From Humulus lupulus (lineage: Eukaryota; Streptophyta; Magnoliopsida; Rosales; Cannabaceae), in the NCBI RefSeq assembly GCF_963169125.1, contig NC_084795.1, positions 257,419,042 to 257,483,041 on the forward strand: a stretch of 64,000 bases of DNA, read 5' to 3'. This document shows positions 10,692 through 22,990 of this stretch, one piece after another. Under the pieces are notes generated by a model. That model was not told the origin of the DNA, did not search any database, and saw only the letters and a list, made by a program, of their open reading frames with translations. The translations under genes and the position numbers were made by a program. Every line of letters begins with the position of its first letter. Within the stretch, counting starts at the first letter, position 1.

Positions 10692-12871
10692 TCTGGATTA
10701 TTACAATCCTGACAGATATGTTCCAATGGTGGAATTGGAAAACCAAAAGCAATGGGAGAGATTAGACGAGGCTACTCAATTAAATGAAGAGATGTCAAGA
10801 CAGGAGCCTGAATCCCAAGCACCCCCATGAAGGACTAGGGGCGACCTTGAGGAAGTACGACAACTAGAATGGCCGAGCAGAGCGCCCGACAAGATCGAGC
10901 AAGGGCTAGGGCAAATGTTGGGGTTAACCAGTCAAGGGTTTCATCCCGATACTCGAATAAGGACTCTTCCCTCTCTAATAAGGCACCAATCTCCAATAAG
11001 GCACCCATCCATGAACAATGAAAGACCCCTGCCATCTCCAATAAGGCATCCACCCTCTTCAATAAGGCACCCATCACTAGCGCGAGTGGTGCCACAACCC
11101 CCAAGTGGACCTTGAGCTGAAGAGAAGGCACCTCAGAGGCTTGCCTGAAGTGCAATGAGTGCAAGCCAAGACATGAACCCTCATGCTTGGCCTGAGCAAA
11201 GGAGTAACCATGAGGCCCTAATAGGGGCTGGCCAAGGGCATAGATGGGCAAGACAACCCCAACCGCTTGGGAGTTATCTGTCAAGGTCACGGGCAATGAG
11301 GATTAGAGTGCACATGGACAATCCACCTCAAAACTATGCCCAACCACAACAGCAAAGGACTGTCAGCTTTCTTGACGGTAGTCAAGACTATAGCAGGTCG
11401 GTGAGTTTCTATAACACCGAACCGAGGTACTATGAGAATTATCCTAACAATGGTCCCGATATTCATGACCACCTGAACCATAGCCGATGGTAGTACATCC
11501 AGCAAAATCCAAACTTAAGGGCACATCTAAATTCCCAAAGGGAGCCCTTACCCCTTGTATATGGGAATAATTATAACCTGATACTACATTAAGGGGCTGG
11601 AGTTCCTTGGAACAATAGCCAATCCACAGTAGTGCAAGATTCGCCCTTGGTATCCGGTCCAGGAAAGGATAAATCACCTCGAGGATCAGTCCAGGCTCCT
11701 TCGAGAGGGAAAGGATAAGGTAAAGGCCTACAATTCAAATGAGGAGCTCTAGCGTTTTGCTCCTCATATCTCGAGCATGCCTTTCCTGAATGGGTTTAAG
11801 ATACCACACGTGGCACCATACGACGGGAACACCCATCCTGGTAGCCACTTACGCACATTAAACACGATGATGAGAGCCAGTAATGTTGGCCTCGAGCTCA
11901 GATTCATGCTCTTCCCAACAATGCTGACGGGAGATGCAAAAATTTGATTTGATAAGTTCCAAAAACATTCAATCTCATCCTGGGAACAATTTTCAAAGGA
12001 GTTCAAAAAGAAGTTTTGAGCTGTAAAAATTATCAAGCCCGGAGCTTCGTCTTTGGCAAATATCCGACAACATCCAGGAGAGTCACTAAGGAAGTATCTG
12101 ACCAGATTCAACATCGAGGCAACTTGGGCTCGCTATGTTGATGATATTAGCCACCTAATGGCGGTTCGAGTTGGAATCTTGCCAGGAAGCCCCCTCTGGG
12201 ATGACATACAACAAAATCCAGTACAAACAATCACAGAGTTCACCCTTCGAGCTCAGAGGCTCATTAATGTCGAAGAGGCTAGGTTTACACTATAGTTAGC
12301 ACCTCCAGCCCCAATAATTACACTGATGAACATTAGCTCAGCCCCGAGCTCGGCAGCACCATTCGCGTCCCAACCTTCTAGTGACAATTCTTCCAAGCAG
12401 AAGTAAAATGAAGGAAATAACTTCAAGGCGGATGGGGACAAAAAGAAAAAGGGAGATAAGTATATCTCCATTTATACTGTATACACCAAGCTCACAGAAA
12501 CTCAAGAAAATATATACGTAGCGAATGAGAACCAAGTTCCATTCAGGCGCCCTGATGCAATGCGCGACCAACGCGCCAAACAAAATCAAAATAAGTATTG
12601 TTGGTTCCACAGGGACATTGGTCATATGAATGAGGAATGCAGACAGCTAAAAGATGAAATTGAGGGATTGATCTCGAGAGGCTACCTCGGACAATATGGC
12701 CAAAATAGAAGCAACAATCAGGCGCAAGCTCTGCCTAACCAGAGGGTAGCTTCATCCCAGCCTGCACAACAACCTCAAGTTGCCATACCTTTTGCAAGGG
12801 AGGATAATTTACCTGCCCTAATCAATGGAGAAGATGTGATATCCTTCGCTGATGAACCCCATATAGCTTGA
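10692..12871 (+). pseudogene. gag: Tat-III gag
   Basis: Fragments in several frames cover most of gag: an N-terminal coiled stretch, an arginine/proline region with IRHPS-type repeats (10960-11110), capsid segments (11800-12290, with ANIRQHPGESLRKYLTRFN and EFTLRAQRLINVEEA) and a zinc knuckle CWFHRDIGHMNEEC (12597-12640). Many stops and shifts interrupt it. The pieces match Tat-I gag in the same order. Confidence 0.72.
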
Positions 12872-12907
12872 ACGAGCAGAAATTCTCAGAAAAGATATGT
12901 TCAGGAG

Positions 12908-14718
12908 TTGAAAACTGGAGATGGATCTCCCTATGTCGCAGAACCTCGAGCTCCCAAACAACAAAGGGTCGAAACCCATCCTATTACCTTCACAGAAGAA
13001 GATGCCTCTCATGTCCAATTTCCCCACAGTGACCCATTGGTCATTACCCTTCAACTCTCCAACAAGAGAGTTCACCGAGTCTTGATAGATAACGGGAGCT
13101 CGGTGAACATCCAATATAAAACAACTTTGGAGAAAATGGGTCTGTCTGTTCGAGACCTAAAAGCTTGTGCAACCACCTTGTATGAGTTCTCTAGAGAAGG
13201 GATTGCCAGCACGGGAGTGATTGAGCTCCCAGTGACATTGGGAGAATATCCAGTCTTGATCACTAAAATGTTCAAGTTCATAGTAGTGGACACTCCTTCG
13301 GCCTACAACGTCTTGCTCAGGAGACCAGCCCAGATTGGGCTGGGGGTAGCGACGTTAGTAAAGCACTTGACACTAAAATTCCTGACACCGAGTGGAATCA
13401 GAACATTGAAGGGAGGTTAATTTGCAGCCCGAGAGTGCTACAATATCTCCATGAGAGGAAAATGATAGTCTAGTGCTCAAACACTAGTTGTGATTGAGGA
13501 AATAGGAGAGAAATATTTTGAGGTCAAGGATGAGATCGACCCAAGAATGGGAGAAGATAGGGCTGATATCAACCCAATAGAGGAGCTTGAAGACATTCAG
13601 CTCGAAGAAAAAGACACCACTAAAATGGTGAAAATAGGGAAGAACGTCACCAAAGAAGCGAGATAGCAGTTAATCTGCTTCCTGAGGGAAAATAAATATG
13701 TTTTTGCATGGTCTCATTTGGATATGATCGGGATTGATCCCAATATAATTAGCCATACACTAAATATAGACAAAAACTTCCCCCCGAAACAGCAAAAAAG
13801 AAGGCTCTTTGACGATGAAAGGAAGCAAGCCCTGAAAGAAGAAGTTGATAGATTAAAGGCAAAACAATTCATAAGAGAGGCCTTTTACCTAGATTGGATT
13901 GCCAATCTAGTTTTAGTCCCAAAATTGAACGGTAAATGGTGAACCTACATTGATTATTCAGAACTAAATAAGGTGTGCCCAAAGGATTGCTTTCCACTAC
14001 CTCAAATCGACCAGCTCGTTGATGCAACATCAGGTCATGACATCATGTCGTTCATGGATGCTTACTCTGGATATAACCAGATAGTAATGCATGATCTGGA
14101 CCAAGAACACACAAGATTTATGATAGATAAGGGGCTATATTGTTACAATGTGATGCCATTCAAGCTCAAAAATGAGGAGCAACGTATCAGAGGTTAGTGA
14201 ATCATATGTTTGCTGAACAAATTGGAAATAACATGGAAGTGTATGTGGATTATATGCTCATAAAATCAAAACATAGTAATAACCATGTAGACGACCTTGC
14301 GGAGTGTTTCACTATACTTCAAAAATTTAACATGGGACTTAACCTAGAAAAAAGCTTATGTGGGGTATCGTCGGGAAAGTTTCTAGGAATCATAGTGAAC
14401 GCCCGAGGCATCGAAGTGAACCCAGATAAGATCAAGGCCATAATGGACATGCCTTCACCTCAAAAGCATAAAGACGTCCAAAGTTTAACTAGATGAATGG
14501 TGACCCTAAATAGGTTCATTTAGAAATCCACCGACAAATGCCTACCCTTCCTTAATCTTTTGAGAGGAGGGCATGAAATTAAAATGGATGGAGGATTGCA
14601 AGCTTTCATTCCAAACCCTTTAGAAGCACCTTGCCGAACCTCCAATCTTATCTAAACAAGTATTGGGAGAAGTAATGTAATTATACCTCGCCACAACCGA
14701 GCATGCAATCAGTGTAAC
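12908..14718 (+). pseudogene. pol: Tat-III protease and reverse transcriptase, inactive
   Basis: The protease has an intact VLIDNGSS site. The RT has CPKDCFPLPQIDQLVDA and FMDAYSGYNQI, but the catalytic motif at 14242-14253 reads YVDY, so the second catalytic aspartate is lost. A TGA at about 13940 replaces the arginine of KWRT. A one-base deletion near 14174 shifts the frame within the conserved KNAGATYQ segment. Further stops follow after 14496. The RT connection domain ends at 14718 with the insertion of A3. This copy cannot be active. Confidence 0.8.
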
Positions 14719-16628
14719 TGTAACGACCCAAATTTCCTAATAAGGTTTAGGACCTTGATTAGGAGGCTGGGAGGGCTATAATTGATTTATTGTGCTATTA
14801 TATGCATGATTATGTGGGTCATATTATTATATGATGATAAAGGCATGCATGGGATTATATACTCTATTGTGAGGGTATTTTGGTAATTTGGCTCATTGAG
14901 AGCGTAAGTGCATACTTGTGTGTATATTGGTAGGATAATGTTGAGACCACATTATTATGTGGGTATGTTTGTAGCTTGTGGCTCGAGGCGATCCTAACAA
15001 GTGGTTTAGCAGGAAAGTCACAGCGGGGATTTATACCAGGCTCGGGGTGAGCCTAGGGATGTATCTGGGAATTTGGAGAATATATTGGAGACGATTTGAT
15101 ATTGAGAAATATAATTGGTGATTAGTTGGGTATTGGAAAGTAAGCGGTAAATATTAAAGACATTAAGGGAATTAGCGGGAATTGGGAGTAATGACCAAAA
15201 TGCCCCTAGGATGATTTAAAGGTTTAGTTATTAGTGGGAGGGCAAGGTGGTCATTTTCTTACTAAAGGATAGGCTATATTCTGCTTTATAATCTTAGTGG
15301 AAGTTGTAGATAAACTCAGAAGCTTAAGGAAAAGAAAAGAAGAAGGAAAGAAAGAAAACAGGACACTTAGAGTTATCTCTCTCTCTCATTCAGCTGGGTC
15401 ATCTCTTCACCATTCTTTGTGAGTTTTGGAGCTGGAATTCCAGAGTAAGCTCAGGATGGAGCTTAGGGCTAAGGACCTTGGTGAAGCTTGAAGAACTAGC
15501 AGGGTTTAGCCAGTTAATTGAGGTAAGTTTTAAGGTTTCCTAATGTGTTTTTTTGGGTTTTAATGAGATGGTTTCTAAGTTTGAGTTTTGGATGGAATAA
15601 AGGGTTATGAACCTGAGGAGTTGAAGGGCTTGAGGCTGGTTGGATGCTAGGGATAACCTAAGATCGAAATCCTCCATAGAAGGTAACAAGTTCTGGCTTT
15701 GATGTTCTAAGTATCTGAGTTTCTGGCTGAATCTTTCAGTTCTTGGGTTCAATGTTTGTTTTCTAGTTTGATGATGCATGTGGTTAAGTCTTGTGTTATT
15801 GAGTTGTATGGGGTGAGATATAGGTGATGGTAGACTCAATTTGGTGTGTAATTGAGGGTTGGAAGGGTTCCAAGGAGTTTTGGTTCAAGGAAAGTCGAAG
15901 AGGGAAAAACAGAGTGCTGCTGGTCTGTGACTAGCGCTATAACGCTAGCCTTTGGGCGCTACAGCGCTAGGCTAGGGCTTCCTGGGCATTTTGGTTCTGT
16001 TTGTAGCGCTATAGCGTCCTCCTTAGAGCGCTACCCTGTCTCCAGAAAGAGGTTTTTGAGTTTTTCCTTAGGTTTTTCACCCGGAGGCTCGGGGTTTGAT
16101 TCCACCACCCCGTTTGGTGGAATTAGGGCTTCCTGGGGGCTCGGGATTGGTCCCGAGGCTAGGTTTTGGATTTGAAGTTTGGTGGTGATTCTGATCTATG
16201 GCTGTGACTAGGTACGCGCTAAGGTTCAGAGGGGATCGTGCTTGAGGATCAATTGAACGGGCTAGCGAAATCTAAAGGTAAGAAAGCTGCACCTGATTAT
16301 GTGGTTAGGTTGGGACTAAGTGTTCCCTATGTTTGTATGCATTGTTATGTGAATGTGATTAACCATGTGAACATGATGGGACTAAGAGCTCCCTATATTT
16401 GTATATCATGTCATGAGATGGTATTATGCCATGGGACATGTGATAACCGACCTAAGGGTGTCGGAATCAATATTTGCGCACAGGGCGCGGCTCAGCCACT
16501 GGTAGCTGAGGTAGCTTATTTATCACTGAGCTCGGTTAAGCTGGCCGAAGTCAGTGAGTATAACCTAGGGGGCGGCCTAAGTGAGCCGAAGAAAGTGGGT
16601 TAAATAGAGGGTTGCTGCAAGATTGACC
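14719..16628 (+). repeat. A3: truncated family-A-like LTR
   Basis: It starts TGTAACGACCCAAATTTCC and continues with a stretch homologous to the reverse complement of the A1 end (TAATAAGGTTTAGGACCTTG). Sense is therefore plus. A TATA-like region (15270-15290) and a palindromic block built on AGCGCT (15931-16034) are present. The last third of the LTR, including the GTGCAG/GTAAA region and the TACA end, is missing: sequence ends where copia D was inserted and does not resume at 57521. GTAAC at 14714-14718 may be its target duplication. Confidence 0.7.
15540..16605. other. No independent gene in the distal part of A3
   Basis: Open frames of about 100 codons here fall inside LTR sequence and cover the AGCGCT palindrome block. 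They show no recognisable domain and are treated as chance frames. Confidence 0.6.
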
Positions 16629-19600
16629 TGTTGGGAAAACTTATACAAGATCTTGTTTATTTTCATGTAAATCATATATTAAACAAATTGATATAAGAAA
16701 ACTAGAACATGTTTCTATAATTGAATTTAAATAGAAATAATGATAAGAACACTTACATTATACGCAGTAGAATAAATAAGTCCTTCCTTCAGTTTCTCTA
16801 ACCCTTGAATCCTTTTTGTTGCAGGGTATCACCAAGAAATTGAACCGATCTTCAATTTTCTTCACAACCTTCCAAAGTATCCTTAGAATCACCTAGACTA
16901 GAGTGAGAAATTCTCAACATATGAGATAGATACAAAGAGAAGAAGATAAGAGAATACTGAGGCTTTGAAAATGACTTTCGTTGTAGAGAGAGTCTAAACC
17001 CCTAAAGTGTTAAAACTAGATCTTCTGATAATCTAATTTCAACTCTCACTTAGCATTCCTTTTATAGGCTCAATTAGGTCACTTATTTAATTAAAAAATT
17101 AATAAAATAATAGGTAATATCAACCATTAGGTTGAAATTATCATTGTAACGCCCTAAACTCTAGGGACCGTTACAGTGCGCATTTTAAATAGTGCTATAC
17201 TCGCTAACCGAGTCATTAGGCCATAATCGTGTAACTAAGTATGATTAGCGGTTTAGGATTGAAATTTTTGGTTAATATATAACGTTCATTAGAACATTTA
17301 CTGTATACATTGAGATCCCAATAATATAATTTAAAGGTCTATTACAATAAAATAGTTACAACCAGTCGATCTAAGCAGCAAAACAGGGTTTAACCCTAGT
17401 TCCTCTTTCAACCCTCAGCCGTGGCAGTCGAGCAGCTGCATATGTACACATCGTCACCTAAGCTCTCCAAATCAAGGATGGTCCAGCTTTCTTTTTCCTT
17501 TACCTGCACCACATAGCACCCGTGAGCCAAAGCCCAACAAGAAAACTCAATATGCTCATGAACAGTCATATCATGACATCAAATCATATATGGCATGCCT
17601 AGCAAATATAGCTCTATTCAAGCATGCAAACGAATTCAGATAATGTTGGGGAATTGAGGATAAGAAATCCTACCCTCCTGATTGGATGACTATCAAGTCA
17701 ATTCTAATCAGATGAGTGATTTAACACTGGAGGTTCTGGTAAACCATAATTAGTGACTGACAAGAAAGTCACCTCAGGGATCAACACCCAAAGCAATGCA
17801 AATTATGATCATAATGATCATACAGAGTTTATAGCCCTGAATAGATGAGTGAATATCACTTTGAGGTTCTGTTAAACCACAATGAGTGACTGACAAGCAA
17901 GTCACTATGGGGCTCGACACCCATAGCCATGTGACAAAATCGTCACCTGGGTTTTCCTGCAATGGCTCTAATCAGATGAGTGATTTAACACTTGATGTTT
18001 TGGTAAACCATACTGAGTGATTGATGGGTAAGTCACTAGCTTAAACAGATGAGTGACTGATGAGTAGTCACTACGGGGCTCGACACCCATAGCCATGTGA
18101 CTAAACAGTCACAGGGTCACAGGGGCTCGCTGGCCCTAGCTCTAAATGACTAGCCTTTGGATAGACAAGGGCTTTTAGTTTTCATCGAACTTGAGGTCGG
18201 TCCGGCATTAATGCTCCTTTGAGTCATTCAATGCAGATGTTGATTAGATCTAATCTTTTATCAGCTTGCATTAAACACGCTAAGTCTGTCCTTGACTTTT
18301 TAGTCAATACCAGGTGACCAATGCTCAGTACTACTGCGAACTTGACAAGTAGGTCACAACTTCATAGCTAATACTGACACAAGTTAGTCAGAGCCACGAA
18401 CAAGTAAACAATGTTACCAAGCATATATCATATGTCAAATATCCAAAAGTAGGGCATTCAACATGCTTACTTAATAGTTTCTAGCATAATTATGATCATG
18501 CACAAACACAGAGACTCATGCTCTGATCAATCTCATATTCAATATTCATGGCATGCCCTAATCACATGTTTCTCATGCATCACATGCATCACATTTAAAC
18601 ACTCAACATGCGTCAATAATAACCATACACAAGTGAGCAAGATTGCTAAGCATTCGATATGCTATCAATGTTCACATTTAAACATCCAACATGCATCAAG
18701 AATAACCATGCATGGTACATATGGGGTGCAGTTTTCTTACCTCTGGTCCAAGCACAGGTTACCAATAAACGAGTCACAAGAACGATCCTGATTCCAGGCC
18801 TCTAGTGATAATCTAGTCACAACCATAAATGGTGATCCAATGAGTTCAAATTCTAAAACCAATCCCAGAACAAGGACCTAGCCTCCAAGACATCGAATCC
18901 CACTAAACTGGGTAGTAGGAATGATCCCGAGGCCTAAGGTTTGAGTTCCCATGATAAAAAACACTCATTTGGCCTCAAAATCCTTCAAGAGCCGCAGCCC
19001 CAAAACCTTGAGTCGTGGCCCCCAGCCAAAACATGAACACCAGGGGCAAGCGCTGCGGCGCACCTTCCCCAGTGCTGCGGCCCCCAGAACTCACAAGGCC
19101 ACCGCCCTCAGCACCATGCTCGGGTCGCGGCCCCCACCCAGGAACCAGCCATAACTCTGATTTTAACCTCTTAAAACCTTCCAAAAACCTATCCAAACAA
19201 CTCCAAATCCAAAAATCAAAGTTCCCAAACATCCCCATGATCCAAAACCAACAAAACCTAAGTCTCAAATCATCCAAAAACTTATCAAAATACAAAATCC
19301 AATTCAAGCTTAAAAACTTTAAAATCTTAAAACTTGAATTACCTGCGATTGAGTTGTTCCCAACTAAATCCTCCGGCTAATAAGCTTCTAATCTTCCCTA
19401 TCACTATGCCTCGATCCTCGTTCGAATCCGAGTCCTAGAACTCAAGTTTCCTTCGAAAATGTGATCGGGAGACAAAAATGGAACTTTGAGGGAGAGAGAA
19501 CGTACTGAACGTTCTTTTTATTTCTTAAAAGGTTACTTCAGACTTAAATAGCCTCAAACAAATCCTAACGCTCGGGGTCCCGAAAATGTCCCCGGGGGCA

Positions 19601-21351
19601 AAATAGTCAAAACCTTCATAATTTCCTCCTCATCAAACTAACTCCTAATTTATCACCAATTATTTATTCCCATTACCCAATAACCCGGTAATGCTCTAAA
19701 TACCCCTTGACTTACTCCGAGTCAAGCATAAATCTCGTTGTGACTTTCCCACTAGCTTACCTCCTAGGATAGTCTCGTGCTGAGTAACCCTAGCGTAACC
19801 AAATAATAATAAAGCACCACACACATATCACATATATGCCAAATATGCCCGAAATGACCAAAATATGAAAATCACCCAATTAATCAGAAATGAGTTCACA
19901 TGCATATTTAATACACCAAAACATGCATATAATAATTTAGTAACATAATAAATCAATTATGGCCCTCCCGGCCTCCTAATCAAGGTCCTAAACCTTATTA
20001 GGAAATTAGGGGCAATACAATCATGTACTTTAGGTCCGTGAAATTTCTCATTTAATTATAAGCCAGTTGGACTTAAAATCAAGGCGTGTATTATGTTCTT
20101 TTGATTAAATAATTATTTAAATCCTTTATCAAATGAATTATTTATAATTTGAAACTTGATTTAAAATTATTTATTAATTTAGACACCAATTTTTATTAAT
20201 TAATAAATCTTCCATAAACCATATTTTCTTATCTAAATTTCATAACTTTGTTAAACTATCAAAATTAACCTGGTCAACTTTGATAATTCTAATTGATAAT
20301 TAAATCAATGAAATGAGACTATCTAAATGATTTTATCGAAGGTACAGTGGGGACCACGGACCTATGAAATCAAGCTCCAATATGTTATCATAAATTTAAC
20401 AAATAAATTTACTAACTTGTTAATTCCTCGTGACTCCACTAAAGGCTCAGAATTGCACTCTTGAATTCATAGAACACTCTATAACCAATTTAGGTATGTT
20501 ATTAGTTATCCATTGTTACAACCATAATTATCACTCAATCCTCTATAGACGGTCTACAATGAGATGGGAATAAAATATCGTTTTTCCCCTCGTTATATTT
20601 TATCCTTAAAACACTTAGTTCCTTGTAAATGATATTTCAGTAAACTAAAATTAATTACTGAAATGAGATCTCTATCATTTAGCACCTTGAACCAAACTAA
20701 AAGGAAACCATCGTTTTACTTCTTCATTAGAGGCTATAGATGTTCATATCTATGATTAACATTTCCACTCAATATACTATCGAGTTTTGAAGATGTAAGT
20801 ATGGGCTAGTCCACAGGGTAAGTTGGTAACGAACAAGTCAAAGAACTCAAATAATACAATCAGTTAGAATACTAACCACTCAGAACTGAGATTGAATTGA
20901 CCTATGGTCAACTAAATGATATGGCTAGAATAGATAATAACAGTATGTTTACTTATTTATTCTACTGTCAAAATTAGTCCAGTCTGATGTAATAAATACA
21001 TCTAATCTTATCTACTTTGCTAATGTTCTGGAAAGAACATAACACTGCAATGTGTTAGTAAATCATATCATAGATTGGCAAGTCAGTGTAAATCCTGTGC
21101 AATGACTAATTTTAGGACTAACTTATGTTTGAACATATAATCATATTTATATTCCACTGTGATTACGTCACTATAAATATGATTAGTCACATGCTCAGGA
21201 TTTAATATAAGTTTTTATTAATTAAATAATCATGAAAATAAAACATGTGAGCAAAGTGATTGACCAAGTAAAAAATGATTTCTATATTTTATTAGTATTA
21301 AAATGAGATTACAATTAAATTGGATTTTAATTAGGGCATAAAACCCCAACA
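16629..21351 (-). repeat. 3' LTR of copia D, split by A2
   Basis: The LTR comprises 16629-17144 and 20025-21351, about 1.84 kb, matching 55650-57515 along its length. It is broken by solo LTR A2 with the duplication ATCAT (17140-17144, 20020-20024). On the minus strand the LTR begins TGTTGGGGTTTTATGCCC, preceded by the purine-rich AAAATGAGAGTT (21352-21363), a likely polypurine tract. Confidence 0.85.
17145..20019 (-). mobile_element. Solo LTR A2 (family A)
   Basis: It is 2875 bp, begins TGTAACGCCCTAAACTC and ends GGGGCAATACA, with ATCAT on both sides. It aligns over its length with A1. It carries the GC palindromic block (18986-19135), traces of the minisatellite (18590-18715) and the conserved short frame with FSCWALAHGCYVVQV (minus strand, 17413-17560). 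Predicted ORFs at 18951-19380 are GC-block frames and not genes. Confidence 0.88.
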
Positions 21352-21399
21352 AACTCTCATTTTCACAAATTGAAACCAATGCCTTAATTCTACTAATCC

Positions 21400-22990
21400 C
21401 ATTTCTTTGATATGCTTATCAAATGTAGCTTCTGGTAGTGTCTTTGTAAAGGGATCTAAAAGACTGTCTTCAGATGCAATCTTCATAACCTTCACATCTC
21501 CCCTGGCCACATATTCTGAATTATGTGATACTTCCTTTCTATATGCTTACTCCTCTTGTGACTTCAAGGTTCTTTTGAGTTGGCTAACGCTCCTGTGTTA
21601 TCACAAAACAACACAAGTGGTTTATCCATATATCTGGAATAACACCAAGATCTGAATAGAACATCTTTAGTCAAACTATTTCCTTACCTAGTTCAGACAA
21701 AGCTATGTACTCAACCTCCATGGTGGAATCTGAGATCGCAGACTGCTTTACGCTTCTCTATATCACAGCTCCACCCCCAAGAGTAAACACCATTCCAAAA
21801 GTAGACTTCCTATCATCGACATCAGTCTGAAAATCTGAATCGGTGTAGCCTACAGGGTTCAGAAAATCTCCCTTGTAGACTAAAATATAATATCTTGTCC
21901 ATCTTAAATACTTTAGAATATGCTTAACTGCTATCCAATGTTTCGGTCCTGAGTTTGACTGATACCTGCTCACTACTCCCACTGCATAGCAGATGTCTGG
22001 TCTACTACACAATATAGCATACATCAAACTTCCAATTGCAGATGCGTAAGGAACTTTTCTCATTGCATCTTCCTCTTCAAAATTCTAGGGAGACTGCTTC
22101 TTTGAAAGATAAATTTCATGGCGAGACAGTAGACGTCCTTTCTTGGAATTTTTCATTGAGAAACGTTCAAGCACTTTATCAATGTAAGCTGCTTGAGATA
22201 GAGCTAAGAGTTTGTTCTTTCTATCCCTAATGATTTGGATACCTAGAACATAACTTGCTTTGCCCAAATCCTTCATCTGGAATTGAGTGCTCAACTTATT
22301 CTTCACACTTGATAATTTCTTAACATTGTTCCCAATGAGTAAGATATCATCTACATAAAGAACCAGGAATAACACTGTTTAAGTTGCCTTCAGTTGGTAA
22401 ACACAAGGCTCATCAATATTTTGTTCAAAGCCATAGGTTTTGATTATTTCATCAAACCTATGGTTCCAGGAATGAGAAGCTTGCTTAAGTCCATAAATGG
22501 ACCTATTCAACTTGCAAACTTTTCCTTCTTGTACATCTACTTTAAATCCTTCTGGCTAATCCAAATAAATGACTTCATCAAGCTTCCCATTAAGAAAAGC
22601 TGTCTTAAGATCTATTTGCCAGATTTCATAGTCGAGAGCGACTACTATGGATAGGAGGATGTGAATGGACTTGAGCATGGCTATCAGGCTAAAAGTTTCC
22701 TCATAGTCCACACCTTCTCTTTGGGTATTACTCTTTGCCACTATTCGAGCTTTATAAGTTATCTTTCCATCAACACCTCATATCTTCTTGTAGATCCACT
22801 TGAACCCAATGGACCTAAAGTCACTAGGTGCTTCCACAAGATCCCAGACAGAATTTGAGTACATGGACTCCATTTCTTATTTCATGGCTTCGAGCCATAG
22901 TTCCTTTTCAGGGCTAGCCATTGCCTATTTAAAAGACAATGGATCATCCTCACTAGTGTCACCAACAACCATATTGGTTTCATCATCTAA
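21400..22990 (-). pseudogene. pol: Copia D reverse transcriptase and RNase H
   Basis: From right to left: the RT start with DYEETFSLIAMLKSI and QIDLKTAFLNGKL (about 22750-22560), the catalytic YVDD in LYVDDILLIGN (about 22350), QMKDLGKASYVLGIQ, then RNase H with YASAIGSLMYA, PDICYAVGVVSRYQSN, HWIAVKHILKYLR and YTDSDFQTDVDDRKS (22060-21760). The final part down to 21400 has several stops. These are standard Ty1/copia motifs in the order RT then RNase H, after integrase. At least three frame breaks divide the region. Confidence 0.85.

Larger units (their letters stand above)
10665..14718 (+). mobile_element. Tat-III: decayed Tat-type Ty3/gypsy element (gag to RT)
   Basis: A plus-strand element without visible 5' LTR: gag starts at about its 60th residue (RYVPMVELENQKQWERL, compare CYYTAVEMENAQLRSQL in Tat-I). 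Protease and RT follow, and sequence stops at 14718 where LTR A3 begins. RNase H and integrase are missing. The antisense remnant at 57521-58898 could be its distal end, displaced by later insertions, since both have the right order and orientation. It has more stops and frameshifts than the other two Tat elements, so it is probably the oldest. Confidence 0.75.

Noticed and set aside
15540..16603. Possible host gene between Tat-III and copia D
   Set aside because: The whole stretch aligns with the family-A LTR layout and contains only short chance frames.
18951..19380. Overlapping open frames of about 110-120 codons on both strands
   Set aside because: They lie in the GC palindromic block of LTR A2, have no domain and are not conserved with A1.
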